From CAYZQE01 sp964480635 (lineage in GTDB: Bacteria > Pseudomonadota > Gammaproteobacteria > GCA-001735895), in NCBI GenBank assembly GCA_964480635.1, contig CAYZQE010000001.1, positions 18,251 through 82,250 of the forward strand: 64,000 nucleotides of DNA. Direction: 5' to 3'. This document shows, in pieces, positions 53,936-62,842 of this stretch (position 1 is its first letter; every line of letters begins with the position of its first letter). The translations under genes and the position numbers were made by a program. Below the pieces are notes generated by a model. It was not told the DNA's origin, ran no database searches, and worked only from the letters and a program-made list of their open reading frames with translations.

Positions 53936-54024
53936 GACGCACCCTTAATTGTGTATGTAACATTTAAAGTTTTTAGCAACTGTCACTCTATCAGTTATAG
54001 AGTGATTAACCTATTTTATGCACA

Positions 54025-54190
54025 GTCCCGAATCCTCAGATAGAAATGTGAAAAGAGTGTAATCGCTTGATGTGCATAGTGAAACGAAAAACTTCGAGGT
54101 CACCTTATTGGTGATAAGAAGATTTTTGGTTTTGCTAGGTGCATTAAGAGGTTGCGATATTTTTATGTTCTATATCTGAGGATTTGGGAC
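54025..54190. repeat. Foldback element (166 bp) after dctD
   Basis: GTCCCGAATCCTCAGATAGA at the left matches, with few changes, the reverse complement of the right end (CTATATCTGAGGATTTGGGAC region, 54170-54190). Pairing continues inward through TGCATAGTGAAAC/GTTTTGCTAGGTGCA and AAAAACTTC/GAAGATTTTT to a loop near GGTCACCTTATTGGTGAT. Almost the whole 166 bp is one imperfect hairpin. It lies three bases after the dctD stop and upstream of the MocR-type gene. Its sequence differs from the other elements. Confidence 0.8.
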
Positions 54191-54193
54191 AAT

Positions 54194-55549
54194 CTATTTA
54201 TAGACTTTTTTATCTACGCCGTGCTTTTGCATTTTGTCGTACAGTGTTTTGCGAGGAATATCTAGAATATCCATCGTGGTTTTTAATACCCCGCCAGACT
54301 TTACCAAAGCTTCTTCAATCATAGCCTTTTCAAAAGCATCGGTATGTTCAGCAAGACTCATGGGCGCGCATGGCTTTAGCCCTTTACCGTCTATTTTCAA
54401 ACCGCAATCATCGCCTAATAGCACATGCCTTTCTGCTACATTTCTAAGCTCTCGTACATTGCCTGGCCAGTTAAAACTCATTAACATTTGGTTTGCATTA
54501 TCTGGAATAACGGGCGCTTCTTTGCCATAACGCGAAGCCGCTATTAACAAAAAGTGTTGAAATAAACCGGGGATATCTTCACGACGTTCGCGTAAAGGTG
54601 GAATATCAATGGTGACGACGTTTAGGCGATAATAGAGGTCTTGACGAAAGGTTTGACGATTGCTCACGTCGCTTAAATCAACTTTACTGGCAGAAATAAT
54701 TCTTATATCCAAATGTATCGTTTCATTAGAGCCAACTCGTTCCAGTGTTCTTTCTTGTAACACGCGCAACAAACGAACTTGTGCGGTGAGAGACATTGAC
54801 TCTATTTCATCTAAAAAAAGAGTGCCATCTTGAGCATATTCAAACTTACCGATACGTTGCGTTTCTGCATTGGTAAACGCACCTTTTTCATGTCCAAACA
54901 ATTCACTTTCAATCAATGCTTCAGGGATTGCACCACAATTAATAGCGACAAAGTTTTTATGACTTCGAGAGCTTTGTTCATGCAACGAACGTGCTATTAA
55001 CTCTTTCCCTGTGCCTGTCTCACCTAATATCAATACATCTGCATCCGTTTTTGCTAAGGTCGATACCATTTTACGTAATGATTTCATGGCTAGGGTATTA
55101 CCGATAATCCTTGGCCCTAACTGATTTTGCAACGCCAATTCTTCTCTTAATGATCGATTGTCTAGAATTAATTGGCGCTTATCTAATGCGCGCTGAACAC
55201 TCTCCACTAAACGGTCTGCTGCAAACGGTTTTTCAATAAAGTCATAAGCGCCTAAACGCATACATTCGACCGCTAATGAGATGTCGCCATGACCCGTAAT
55301 TAAGATCACAACGAGATCTTGATCAACCTCTATTGCATGCTTTAAAAAATCTTTACCATTTAAGTCTGGCAAACAAATATCGCATATAATCACGCCCACA
55401 AAATGCTCGTTCAATGACGCTAAGGCTACTTTAGCCGAGCTATAGGTTGTTACTTTAAACCCAGCTAATTCAAGGGTTTGTTGGTTTGCGATGCGGATAT
55501 CTTCTTCGTCATCGATAAAAACAATATTAGCTTGTTCGTTATTCACCAT
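54194..55549 (-). CDS. dctD: DctD-like sigma-54-dependent response regulator
   Basis: A 451-residue NtrC-family activator: receiver domain (1-120, VIICDICLPDLNG), AAA+ domain with Walker A GETGTGKELIARS and GTLFLDEIESM, and a C-terminal Fis-type helix-turn-helix (GVLKTTMDILDIPRKTLYDKM). The sigma-54-contact loop reads GAFTNA instead of the usual GAFTGA. The start at 55549 overlaps dctB by 11 bases. It should activate the sigma-54 promoter at 57539 ahead of dctP when phosphorylated by DctB. Confidence 0.92.
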   Translation of the reverse strand: MVNNEQANIVFIDDEEDIRIANQQTLELAGFKVTTYSSAKVALASLNEHFVGVIICDICLPDLNGKDFLKHAIEVDQDLVVILITGHGDISLAVECMRLGAYDFIEKPFAADRLVESVQRALDKRQLILDNRSLREELALQNQLGPRIIGNTLAMKSLRKMVSTLAKTDADVLILGETGTGKELIARSLHEQSSRSHKNFVAINCGAIPEALIESELFGHEKGAFTNAETQRIGKFEYAQDGTLFLDEIESMSLTAQVRLLRVLQERTLERVGSNETIHLDIRIISASKVDLSDVSNRQTFRQDLYYRLNVVTIDIPPLRERREDIPGLFQHFLLIAASRYGKEAPVIPDNANQMLMSFNWPGNVRELRNVAERHVLLGDDCGLKIDGKGLKPCAPMSLAEHTDAFEKAMIEEALVKSGGVLKTTMDILDIPRKTLYDKMQKHGVDKKVYK

Positions 55550-57350
55550 TTTTCCTATATTTTGATTGAAGTAATGAAATGCTAAATTTGGCACCATGAG
55601 GCTCTAAATTTTTAGCCGATAAGTGACCGCCAAAACCATCAATAATTCTTGCTGAGATGGATAAGCCTAAACCCATACCTGATTTTTTGGTCGTAAAAAA
55701 AGGATCAAATATTTTAGCCTTATCATTTTCATCAATACCATGTCCATTATCATCAATATGAATAACAATGAATTTCCCCCTCACTTCACTACTCACTGTC
55801 ACCAATCCATTGGGGCTATCGCCAATAGCAAACATGGCATTATTGAGAAGATTGATGAGTACTTGCTCAAGCTGTATATTATTGGCCTTAACCAACAAAT
55901 TTTGTGCCACATCATCAGTATTAATTTGAATGTTAAACGCTTTAAATTGTGGCCTTGAAATATCAATAGCTGAATGCATAACACTTTTTACATTAACTTG
56001 ATCAAAAGCCCCTGAAGACTGTCGTGCAAATAACTTTAATTGAGAGCTAATTTTACCCATACGCTCGGTTAAAGCTGAAATTCGCTTTAAGTTTTCATCG
56101 ACCTGTTGCTCTTGACTTAAAGCCAAAAATTGCCGCGCATTATCCGTATAACTTCGAATGGCGGCTAAAGGGTTATTCAGTTCATGGCTAATACTCGCAG
56201 ACATTTCACCTAACACGGCTAGCTTTGCTGTTTGTATTAACTCCTTTTGAGTTTCTTTTAATAACAGCTCAGTTTGCTTATGCTCATCAATTTCACGACT
56301 TAAATCTACTGTTCTAACATTGACCTCATGCTTCAAGTTTTCTTGAGCTTTTAATTGGTCTAATGCTTTCTCTTCACGACGTTTTTGTTTTTGCCTAGCT
56401 AAATAAATGACTAAAAAGAAAACAACAAGTACCAATAGTAAAATAATCACTGCATTTCTTTTATCTATAGCCACACTGTTTAACGGTGCAAATACTTTTA
56501 CTGACCACTGAGGCTGGGGCATGTCTTGATGAATCATTAAATATTTATTTATTTTACCCTCTCCTAATTGCACTGTTTGATATAAATCATGGACAGTATC
56601 CACTACTTTATAATTAAGTAAGCCTATTTGTTTACGACCATACTGCTTACTGTTTAATAACTGCTTTCTAGTGTCATCGTTAAGTGTCTTAATACTCATA
56701 TACAACCATTCAGGTTGAGTCGTTATTAAAACCACCCCGAAACGGTCAGTGACAATAAATTTAACATCGCGTTGTGCCCAGTGTTGTTCAATATTAGATA
56801 AATTCATTTTTACAACAATCACACCTTTTATTTTTTGCCCAGATAAAACAGGGTATGAAAAATAATACCCTCTTTTACCTGATGTGGTTCCTAAGGCAAA
56901 GTATCGTCCCAATCCACCTTTTAAAGCATCAATAAAATAAGGCCTAAAACTAAAGTTTTTTCCAATAAACGCTCTCTCTTTTTGCCAATTACTGGCCGCT
57001 AGCGTTAACCCATTAATATCCATCAAATAAGTATCCGAAGCTCCAATCACATGGTTAACTTCAGCTAAAAACTGATTCAATTTAAGCACCTGTTCTGAGC
57101 CTTTCGAACCATCTAAAAAATCTTTCAATTGTTGGTTTTTTGCAATTAATTGAGGCACATCTTGAAAACGATTTAATTGTGCATTGATATGCCCTATAAA
57201 TTGCTCTAATTGTTGAGCGCTGTTTTTCGTTAAGGCCGCGACTGCTGACTGACCAATAATATACTGTGTCAGTAAAACTGAAAGCACGAGAAGCAGCATC
57301 AAGTAAGTGACAATAGGCAACCGATTTAAAGGGAATTTAATGAAATTCAT
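55539..57350 (-). CDS. dctB: DctB-like sensor histidine kinase
   Basis: A 603-residue membrane kinase. Membrane helices near residues 12-34 and 305-325 flank a periplasmic Cache-type sensor (GASDTYLMDINGLTLAASNW, GKNFSFRPYFIDAL, YYFSYPVL), the fold that binds C4-dicarboxylates in DctB. A coiled coil leads to the kinase core with the phosphorylated histidine in SASISHELNNPLAAIRSY, N-box INLLNNAMFAI and DDNGHGID. It partners DctD and diverges from dctPQM. Confidence 0.92.
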   Translation of the reverse strand: MNFIKFPLNRLPIVTYLMLLLVLSVLLTQYIIGQSAVAALTKNSAQQLEQFIGHINAQLNRFQDVPQLIAKNQQLKDFLDGSKGSEQVLKLNQFLAEVNHVIGASDTYLMDINGLTLAASNWQKERAFIGKNFSFRPYFIDALKGGLGRYFALGTTSGKRGYYFSYPVLSGQKIKGVIVVKMNLSNIEQHWAQRDVKFIVTDRFGVVLITTQPEWLYMSIKTLNDDTRKQLLNSKQYGRKQIGLLNYKVVDTVHDLYQTVQLGEGKINKYLMIHQDMPQPQWSVKVFAPLNSVAIDKRNAVIILLLVLVVFFLVIYLARQKQKRREEKALDQLKAQENLKHEVNVRTVDLSREIDEHKQTELLLKETQKELIQTAKLAVLGEMSASISHELNNPLAAIRSYTDNARQFLALSQEQQVDENLKRISALTERMGKISSQLKLFARQSSGAFDQVNVKSVMHSAIDISRPQFKAFNIQINTDDVAQNLLVKANNIQLEQVLINLLNNAMFAIGDSPNGLVTVSSEVRGKFIVIHIDDNGHGIDENDKAKIFDPFFTTKKSGMGLGLSISARIIDGFGGHLSAKNLEPHGAKFSISLLQSKYRKNGE

Positions 57351-57437
57351 TCTGCATTGTATGCACTAACTTAAAGGACGCAACCACCTCTTAAATTTTT
57401 ATTATTTTAGATGTTAAATGACCCTATTTTTTTTAAT

Positions 57438-57459
57438 AATGGGTGGCTAATGACCCATT
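57438..57459. promoter_or_regulatory. Candidate DctD upstream activating site
   Basis: AATGGGT-N8-ACCCATT is a perfect inverted repeat about 90 bp upstream of the sigma-54 promoter. A further half-site, AATGACCCTATT, lies at 57416-57427 and pairs with AATAATGGGT, making a cluster of dyads. Position upstream of a sigma-54 promoter and next to dctBD fits an enhancer-like binding site. Confidence 0.55.
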
Positions 57460-57538
57460 TAACAAAAACAAGACATCTCTAAAATTAAAATAACCTCGCC
57501 ATTTCAATTACTTAAATAAGACCCCTGTTAAATAACCA

Positions 57539-57556
57539 CTTGGCACACTAAATGCT
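57539..57556 (+). promoter_or_regulatory. Sigma-54 promoter of dctPQM
   Basis: CTTGGCACACTAAATGCT matches the -24 element TGGCAC perfectly. GG and GC are ten bases apart, as required; the -12 element ATGCT has one mismatch to TTGCT. It lies about 50 bp upstream of the dctP start. Confidence 0.8.
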
Positions 57557-57603
57557 ATGACTTATATGATTCTAAAAAAATAATACCTTTGGAGGTAAAT
57601 ATA

Positions 57604-58602
57604 ATGCGTAAAGTTATTCTTGGTTTGGCTATTTCATCCGCTCTTGCAATGGCGAGTACATCCGCCATAGCTAATTGTGATCCAGGCGAAATCGTTATCA
57701 AATTCAGCCACGTAACCAACACGGACAAGCACCCAAAAGGCATTGCTGCCACGTTACTAGAAAAACGTGTCAATGCCGAAATGAACGGTAAAGCGTGCAT
57801 GCAAGTATTCCCTAATTCAACACTTTATGACGATAAAAAAGTGCTTGAAGCGATGTTAAGTGGCGATGTTCAATTAGCCGCACCTTCATTGTCAAAACTT
57901 GAAAAATTCACCAAAAAATTCCGTATTTTTGACTTGCCATTTGTATTTGACGATATTCATGCAGTTGACCGTTTTCAAAATTCTGTCGATGGCGATAAGC
58001 TTAAAAACTCAATGACTAAACGTGGTTTAAAAGGCTTAGAGTTTTGGCACAATGGCATGAAGCAAATGTCGGCTAACCGCCCACTCATCAAACCTTCTGA
58101 TGCTAAAGGTCTTAAATTTAGAGTTCAAGCATCTGATGTGCTCGTTGCACAGTTTGTCCAGCTAGGCGCAAGCCCTCAAAAAATGTCTTTTAAAGAAGTC
58201 TATGGCGCTTTACAAACTAAGGTTATTGATGGGCAAGAAAACACTTGGTCTAACATTTATGGCAAAAAGTTTTTTGAAGTTCAAGATGGTGTGACTGAAA
58301 CTAACCACGGCATTTTAGATTACCTATTAGTCACTTCAGATAAATGGTGGAATAACTTACCTAATGATGTTCGTAATCAACTAGCTACTATCATCAAAGA
58401 AGTGACTGAAACTCGCAATGGTGAATCGACTAAGGTGAATAACGCCAATAAAGCAAACATTATTAAAGCAGGCGGTACGGTTCGTACTTTAACGGCTGCA
58501 CAACGCCAAGAATGGGTCGATGCGATGAAACCTGTTTGGAAAAAGTTTGAAAAGAACATTGGTAAAGACTTAATGAATGCGGCATTAAGCGCCAATAAGT
58601 AG
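57604..58602 (+). CDS. dctP: DctP-type TRAP transporter solute-binding protein
   Basis: A 332-residue periplasmic protein with signal peptide (MRKVILGLAISSALAMASTSAIA). Family motifs are IVIKFSHVTNTDKHPKG, LKFRVQASDVLVAQF with the ligand-binding arginine, and EVYGALQTKVIDGQENTWSNIY. It probably binds a C4-dicarboxylate, judging by the dctBD neighbours. TTGGAGG lies ahead of ATG 57604, which is chosen over a start at 57589. Confidence 0.94.
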   Translation: MRKVILGLAISSALAMASTSAIANCDPGEIVIKFSHVTNTDKHPKGIAATLLEKRVNAEMNGKACMQVFPNSTLYDDKKVLEAMLSGDVQLAAPSLSKLEKFTKKFRIFDLPFVFDDIHAVDRFQNSVDGDKLKNSMTKRGLKGLEFWHNGMKQMSANRPLIKPSDAKGLKFRVQASDVLVAQFVQLGASPQKMSFKEVYGALQTKVIDGQENTWSNIYGKKFFEVQDGVTETNHGILDYLLVTSDKWWNNLPNDVRNQLATIIKEVTETRNGESTKVNNANKANIIKAGGTVRTLTAAQRQEWVDAMKPVWKKFEKNIGKDLMNAALSANK

Positions 58603-58635
58603 ACGTTAATAAGTAAATAGTTATACCTTTCATCT

Positions 58636-58654
58636 TAGTCTGACTTTCAGGCTA
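58636..58654 (+). other. Hairpin in the dctP-dctQ gap
   Basis: TAGTCTGA pairs with TCAGGCTA (one G-T pair) around CTT. It lies in the 137-bp gap after dctP, where partial termination or mRNA protection would keep the binding protein in excess. There is no U-run, so it is not a classic terminator. Confidence 0.4.
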
Positions 58655-58739
58655 GGGTGATTGCCTTAGCATTTGGCTTAATAATCAAATTTTAAGGCCA
58701 TCATCTAAATACAATAACAACGCATTAAATTCACCAACT

Positions 58740-59378
58740 ATGAAACCACAAGAAAACACCAAACTGGGTCTATTTATAGATAATATTGAAGAAACAAGCA
58801 TAGCAATCTGCATGGGTTTAATGACGCTCATTACCTTTGCTAATGTGATTGCGCGTTATGTGTTTAACAGCAATATTTTATGGGCGTTAGAGCTCACTGT
58901 GTTTTTATTTGCTTGGTTAGTCATTATGGGGGCTTCATACGCGGTTAAAAAGCACGTTCACATTGGGGTTGATGTGGTGATTAACATGGTGTCGGCTAAA
59001 ACGCGCAAAACCATGGCGCTTTTAGCGGTCGCGTCTTGCTTAGCCTTTTCTATACTGCTGCTGATTGGCTCATGGAACTATTGGTATCCCTTTATTTCTG
59101 AACGCGCATGGCTAGAAACAGAAGACATTCCTATGCCGCAGGCTTTTATGTTTTTGGCGGACATTTTTAATGAAGGGGAGGCTTACGAAAAAATTCCCCG
59201 TTTTATCCCTTATGCGGCCTTACCCCTTGGTCTTTCACTCATGACATTTCGTTTTTTACAACTGGCTTGGCAAATTCTCACTAATAAATGCGACAAAATA
59301 ATTGCCAGCCATGAGGCTGAAGATGATTTGCAAATCGCCAAAGAAGACCTTGCAAAAAGTTTAAAAGGAAACGTCTAA
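58740..59378 (+). CDS. dctQ: DctQ-type TRAP transporter small membrane protein
   Basis: A 212-residue protein with four membrane helices (TSIAICMGLMTLITFANVIARYVF, ALELTVFLFAWLVIMGASYAVKKHVHIGVD and two more), the DctQ signature. An inserted cytosol- or periplasm-facing loop (about 120-150) before the last helix makes it longer than the common 160-180 residues. Its stop overlaps dctM (TAATG). Confidence 0.92.
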   Translation: MKPQENTKLGLFIDNIEETSIAICMGLMTLITFANVIARYVFNSNILWALELTVFLFAWLVIMGASYAVKKHVHIGVDVVINMVSAKTRKTMALLAVASCLAFSILLLIGSWNYWYPFISERAWLETEDIPMPQAFMFLADIFNEGEAYEKIPRFIPYAALPLGLSLMTFRFLQLAWQILTNKCDKIIASHEAEDDLQIAKEDLAKSLKGNV

Positions 59379-60742
59379 TGGAAATTCTTATCCTCTTTAC
59401 CTTGATTATTATCTTCATGTTAATTGGTGTGCCTATCGCCATTGCCTTAGGTCTTTCGAGCCTTATCTTTTTAATGGTTTTGTCAGATGCGTCATTATCA
59501 TCTGTCGCGCAAACTTTCTTTTCTGCTTTTGAAGGTCACTACACGCTTTTGGCAATTCCATTTTTTGTCTTAGCCTCGGTCTTCATGTCAACGGGCGGTG
59601 TAGCTCAGCGTATTATTCGTTTTTCTATTGCTGTTGTTGGTCATTTTCGTGGTGGCCTTGCCATAGCCTCGGTATTTGCTTGCATGATGTTTGCGGCACT
59701 TTCAGGCTCATCACCAGCGACGGTTATTGCTATTGGTGGCATCGTTATTGCTGGCATGGTTAGGGTGGGTTATACCAAAGAATTTGCCGCTGGCGTTATC
59801 TGTAATGCAGGTACATTAGGCATTTTAATCCCCCCTTCTATCGTCATGGTGGTGTATGCCGCAGCAACCGATGTTTCGGTCGGGCGTATGTTTTTAGCGG
59901 GTGTTATCCCCGGTTTATTAGCCGGTAGCATGTTAATGGTAGGCATTTATATCTACGCTCGTTATAAAGGCTTACCTTCACAACCTTGGGCTGGTTGGCT
60001 TGAGGTTTTTTTAGCCGCTAAAGATGCAAGCTGGGGTTTATTATTAATCGTCATTATTTTGGGCGGTATTTATGGCGGTATCTTCACCCCAACAGAAGCC
60101 GCAGCTGTAGCAGCCATTTATGCCTTTATCATTGCCAATTTTGTGTATCGAGATATGGGGCCTTTTAAACAAAAAGGGTCTGGCGGCATCATGCTGTTAT
60201 GGCGGGGGCTTTCAGTTTTTTGGCATGAAGACACCAAAAAGAGCCTGTTTGAAGCGGGTAAGCTCACCATCATGTTGATGTTTATTATCGCCAATGCGCT
60301 AATTTTAAAACATGTATTAACCGAAGAGCGCATTCCTCAAGCCATTACTGAGGCCATGTTATCAGCCGGTTTAGGCCCCATCACATTCCTTATTATTGTT
60401 AACATCATTTTGTTAATCGGTGGGCAGTTTATGGAGCCTTCTGGTCTGTTGATTATTGTTGCTCCCTTGGTCTTCCCCATTGCTATGGCCTTAGGCATTG
60501 ACCCCATTCATCTCGGCATTATCATGGTGGTGAATATGGAAATAGGCATGATTACGCCGCCCGTGGGGTTAAATCTATTTGTCACCGCAGGCATTGCGGG
60601 TATGTCGGTGCTTAACGTTGTTAAAGCTGCTGCGCCTTGGTTAGGTATCTTATTTGTGTTTTTAATTATTGTGACTTACGTGCCAGCCATTTCAACTTGG
60701 TTACCCACCTTAGTGATGGGGCCTGAACTGGTGATACAGTAG
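59378..60742 (+). CDS. dctM: DctM-type TRAP transporter large membrane protein
   Basis: A 454-residue protein with about twelve membrane helices, the sodium- or proton-coupled channel of the TRAP system. Motifs: IPIAIALGLSSL, IPFFVLASVFMSTGG, SGSSPATVIAIGGIV, GTLGILIPPSIVMVVY, TPTEAAAVAAIYAF and MITPPVGLNLFV. AAAGGAAACG upstream serves as ribosome site. It ends the dctPQM operon. Confidence 0.95.
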   Translation: MEILILFTLIIIFMLIGVPIAIALGLSSLIFLMVLSDASLSSVAQTFFSAFEGHYTLLAIPFFVLASVFMSTGGVAQRIIRFSIAVVGHFRGGLAIASVFACMMFAALSGSSPATVIAIGGIVIAGMVRVGYTKEFAAGVICNAGTLGILIPPSIVMVVYAAATDVSVGRMFLAGVIPGLLAGSMLMVGIYIYARYKGLPSQPWAGWLEVFLAAKDASWGLLLIVIILGGIYGGIFTPTEAAAVAAIYAFIIANFVYRDMGPFKQKGSGGIMLLWRGLSVFWHEDTKKSLFEAGKLTIMLMFIIANALILKHVLTEERIPQAITEAMLSAGLGPITFLIIVNIILLIGGQFMEPSGLLIIVAPLVFPIAMALGIDPIHLGIIMVVNMEIGMITPPVGLNLFVTAGIAGMSVLNVVKAAAPWLGILFVFLIIVTYVPAISTWLPTLVMGPELVIQ

Positions 60743-60776
60743 AAGCCTTTGCATGTTTTTATCAAAAAATTAGGTT

Positions 60777-61172
60777 TTAAGCGGGTGGCGGATTACCCGT
60801 TGACCATTTTTTAAAGCGTTTTTCACAATAGCTTAATAAAGATTGATAATTAGGGAAATACAAATCAAAGCCCTCTTCTGCGGGGGCATCGTATTCACAA
60901 AAATCATTGTCGTGGGTGCGACAAATGGTAGGCCGGTCTTCGTAAATCCCACATCGCCCATCGTGCTCTAAGTGTGTGCAATCGGCTTCAAACAGCACAA
61001 ACCAACCATCACTGTCTTTATAGGCTTTTACTTTTTTATGCGACACTTGCCAAAGCAATATTTCAAAATCATATTTTGAACGCGGCGTGTCTATTTGTTG
61101 GGTCACATAGGTGCAACACTTAGAATTCGTGCAAAGGTCACATTTATGTTGTGGCTCGACAACAATATCCAT
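60777..61172 (-). CDS. YkgJ-family cysteine cluster protein
   Basis: A 131-residue protein with a pattern of cysteines CDLCTNSKCC, CTHLEHDGRCGIYEDRPTICR and FCEYDAP, as in the YkgJ/CxxCxxCC family thought to bind zinc or an iron-sulfur cluster. The biochemical role is not known. It lies five bases after hemF and is probably co-transcribed with it. Confidence 0.82.
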   Translation of the reverse strand: MDIVVEPQHKCDLCTNSKCCTYVTQQIDTPRSKYDFEILLWQVSHKKVKAYKDSDGWFVLFEADCTHLEHDGRCGIYEDRPTICRTHDNDFCEYDAPAEEGFDLYFPNYQSLLSYCEKRFKKWSTGNPPPA

Positions 61173-61176
61173 CGCT

Positions 61177-62091
61177 TTATTTTAACCAATCTTGCGGCTT
61201 TAAATAATGCTCATAGAGCTTCGCTTCTTTTGTGCCTTTTTCTGGCTGATAATTGTACTGCCAATTAACTTCAGGTGGTAATGACATTAAAATAGACTCA
61301 GTACGCCCACCTGACTGCAAGCCAAACAAAGTACCTCGGTCATACACTAGATTAAACTCAACATAACGGCCACGGCGATAAAGTTGAAACTTCTTTTCCT
61401 TTTCGCCATAGGCATCGTCTTTTCTACGTTCAACGATAGGTACATAGGCGGGAATAAAATGATCGCCGACACTTTGCATAAAAGAAAAAGCCGTCGCAAA
61501 ATCAGGCTCGTTCATATCATCAAAAAACAATCCTCCAATGCCTCTTGGCTCATTTCGATGTTTTAAATAAAAATATTCATCGCACCATTTTTTATACTTA
61601 GGATATGCGTCGTCACCAAAGGGCTGGCAAGCATCTAAAGCGGTTTGATGCCAGTGTTTACAATCCTCATCATTGCCATAATAAGGCGTTAAATCAAAAC
61701 CACCACCAAACCACCAAATAGGGTCAGCACCTTCTTTTTCGGCGATAAAAAAACGTACATTAGCATGTGATGTAGGTATATGAGGGTTATTAGGGTGCAT
61801 CACCAGCGATACGCCCATAGCACGAAATTCACGACCTGCTAATTCAGGTCGATGTGCGGTGGCAGATGCAGGTAAATTAGTGCCTTTAACTTCTGAAAAA
61901 TTAACCCCAGCTTGTTCAAACACCGCACCATTTGTTAACACACGGGTATCGCCACCGCCACCGCCATCGTTATCTCGTAACCATAGATCACTGACAAACT
62001 TTTGCTGACCATCAAGGTCTTCTAACGATTGGCAAATAGAGTTTTGAAGGCTTTTTAAATAGTCACGTACGATATTAATATCGGGTTGCAT
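61177..62091 (-). CDS. hemF: HemF, oxygen-dependent coproporphyrinogen III oxidase
   Basis: A 304-residue cytosolic enzyme that decarboxylates coproporphyrinogen III to protoporphyrinogen IX using oxygen in heme synthesis. Signature stretches are VFEQAGVNFSEVKG, IWWFGGGFDLTPYYG and RRGRYVEFNLVYDRGT. Length is normal. An REP-like element fills the region just upstream (62158-62254). Confidence 0.96.
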   Translation of the reverse strand: MQPDINIVRDYLKSLQNSICQSLEDLDGQQKFVSDLWLRDNDGGGGGDTRVLTNGAVFEQAGVNFSEVKGTNLPASATAHRPELAGREFRAMGVSLVMHPNNPHIPTSHANVRFFIAEKEGADPIWWFGGGFDLTPYYGNDEDCKHWHQTALDACQPFGDDAYPKYKKWCDEYFYLKHRNEPRGIGGLFFDDMNEPDFATAFSFMQSVGDHFIPAYVPIVERRKDDAYGEKEKKFQLYRRGRYVEFNLVYDRGTLFGLQSGGRTESILMSLPPEVNWQYNYQPEKGTKEAKLYEHYLKPQDWLK

Positions 62092-62157
62092 CGGGTCTCT
62101 CTAGATAAATAAAGTGGTGCGGTGAAGTCTTGATTCACCATCACCAGCTGGGAGTAT

Positions 62158-62254
62158 GGGGTCGGAGTCGAATATCGCCATTCATAATGTCACGAACAAA
62201 CTAAACATAAACGCTGAACTAAATTCAATGCCCATCTAACTCGACTCCGACCCC
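62158..62254. repeat. REP-like palindromic element between hemF and the DUF938 gene (97 bp)
   Basis: GGGGTCGGAGTCGA (62158-62171) and TCGACTCCGACCCC (62241-62254) are perfect 14-bp inverted ends. GGGGTC-GGAGTC sequences of this kind flank or are mobilised by REP-associated tyrosine transposases in gammaproteobacteria, but none is encoded in the window. The right end touches the stop codon of the DUF938 gene (62255-62257). Confidence 0.8.
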
Positions 62255-62842
62255 TTAAATATTTGTAAAAGCTAATATCCTATTATTAGCAGGCATTTCA
62301 TGGTCTTTTACTAAGGTTAATCCTTGCTTCATGGCAAGCTCACAAATGGTTTCAAAGTCTTTAATGCAACTTAATGGATTATTGTTTTTTAACCACACAT
62401 CAAAGCGCTTATTACTTTCACTGCTGTAAGCACCATGATAATTAAAGGGGCCATAAAACAAACACACCGCTTTTTCGTTAAGCACTTGCCCTAAGCCATT
62501 AAAACAATCTTCAACTTGTTGCTGACTCATTATATGTAAAGCATTAGCAGAAAATACAGCATCATAACTCGATTTTGGCCACGCGCTGGATACATCTAAT
62601 TCTATCGGAGACAGTAAATTAGGTAATTGAGCCAGATCAAGCCATTGCGATATACCCGTCAAATTATGGCTTAAATCAGAAGTTTGCCAATTTAAGTTAT
62701 TAAGCGATTGGGCAAAATGCACGGCATGTTGCCCTGTACCAGATGCTATTTCAAGCAGGTTGTCACACGCTTTCAAATAAGGTGAGATAACGCTTAAAAT
62801 AACATCCTTATTATCATCGCACGAGGCTGCATAAGGTTTCAT
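62255..62842 (-). CDS. DUF938-family SAM-dependent methyltransferase
   Basis: A 195-residue protein with the SAM-binding motif LLEIASGTGQHAVHFA and downstream DVSSAWPKSSYDAVFSANALHIM, matching the DUF938 methyltransferase-like family. The substrate is unknown. The start overlaps the stop of the metallo-hydrolase gene (TAATG), so the two are coupled. The REP-like element begins right after its stop codon. Confidence 0.85.
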   Translation of the reverse strand: MKPYAASCDDNKDVILSVISPYLKACDNLLEIASGTGQHAVHFAQSLNNLNWQTSDLSHNLTGISQWLDLAQLPNLLSPIELDVSSAWPKSSYDAVFSANALHIMSQQQVEDCFNGLGQVLNEKAVCLFYGPFNYHGAYSSESNKRFDVWLKNNNPLSCIKDFETICELAMKQGLTLVKDHEMPANNRILAFTNI

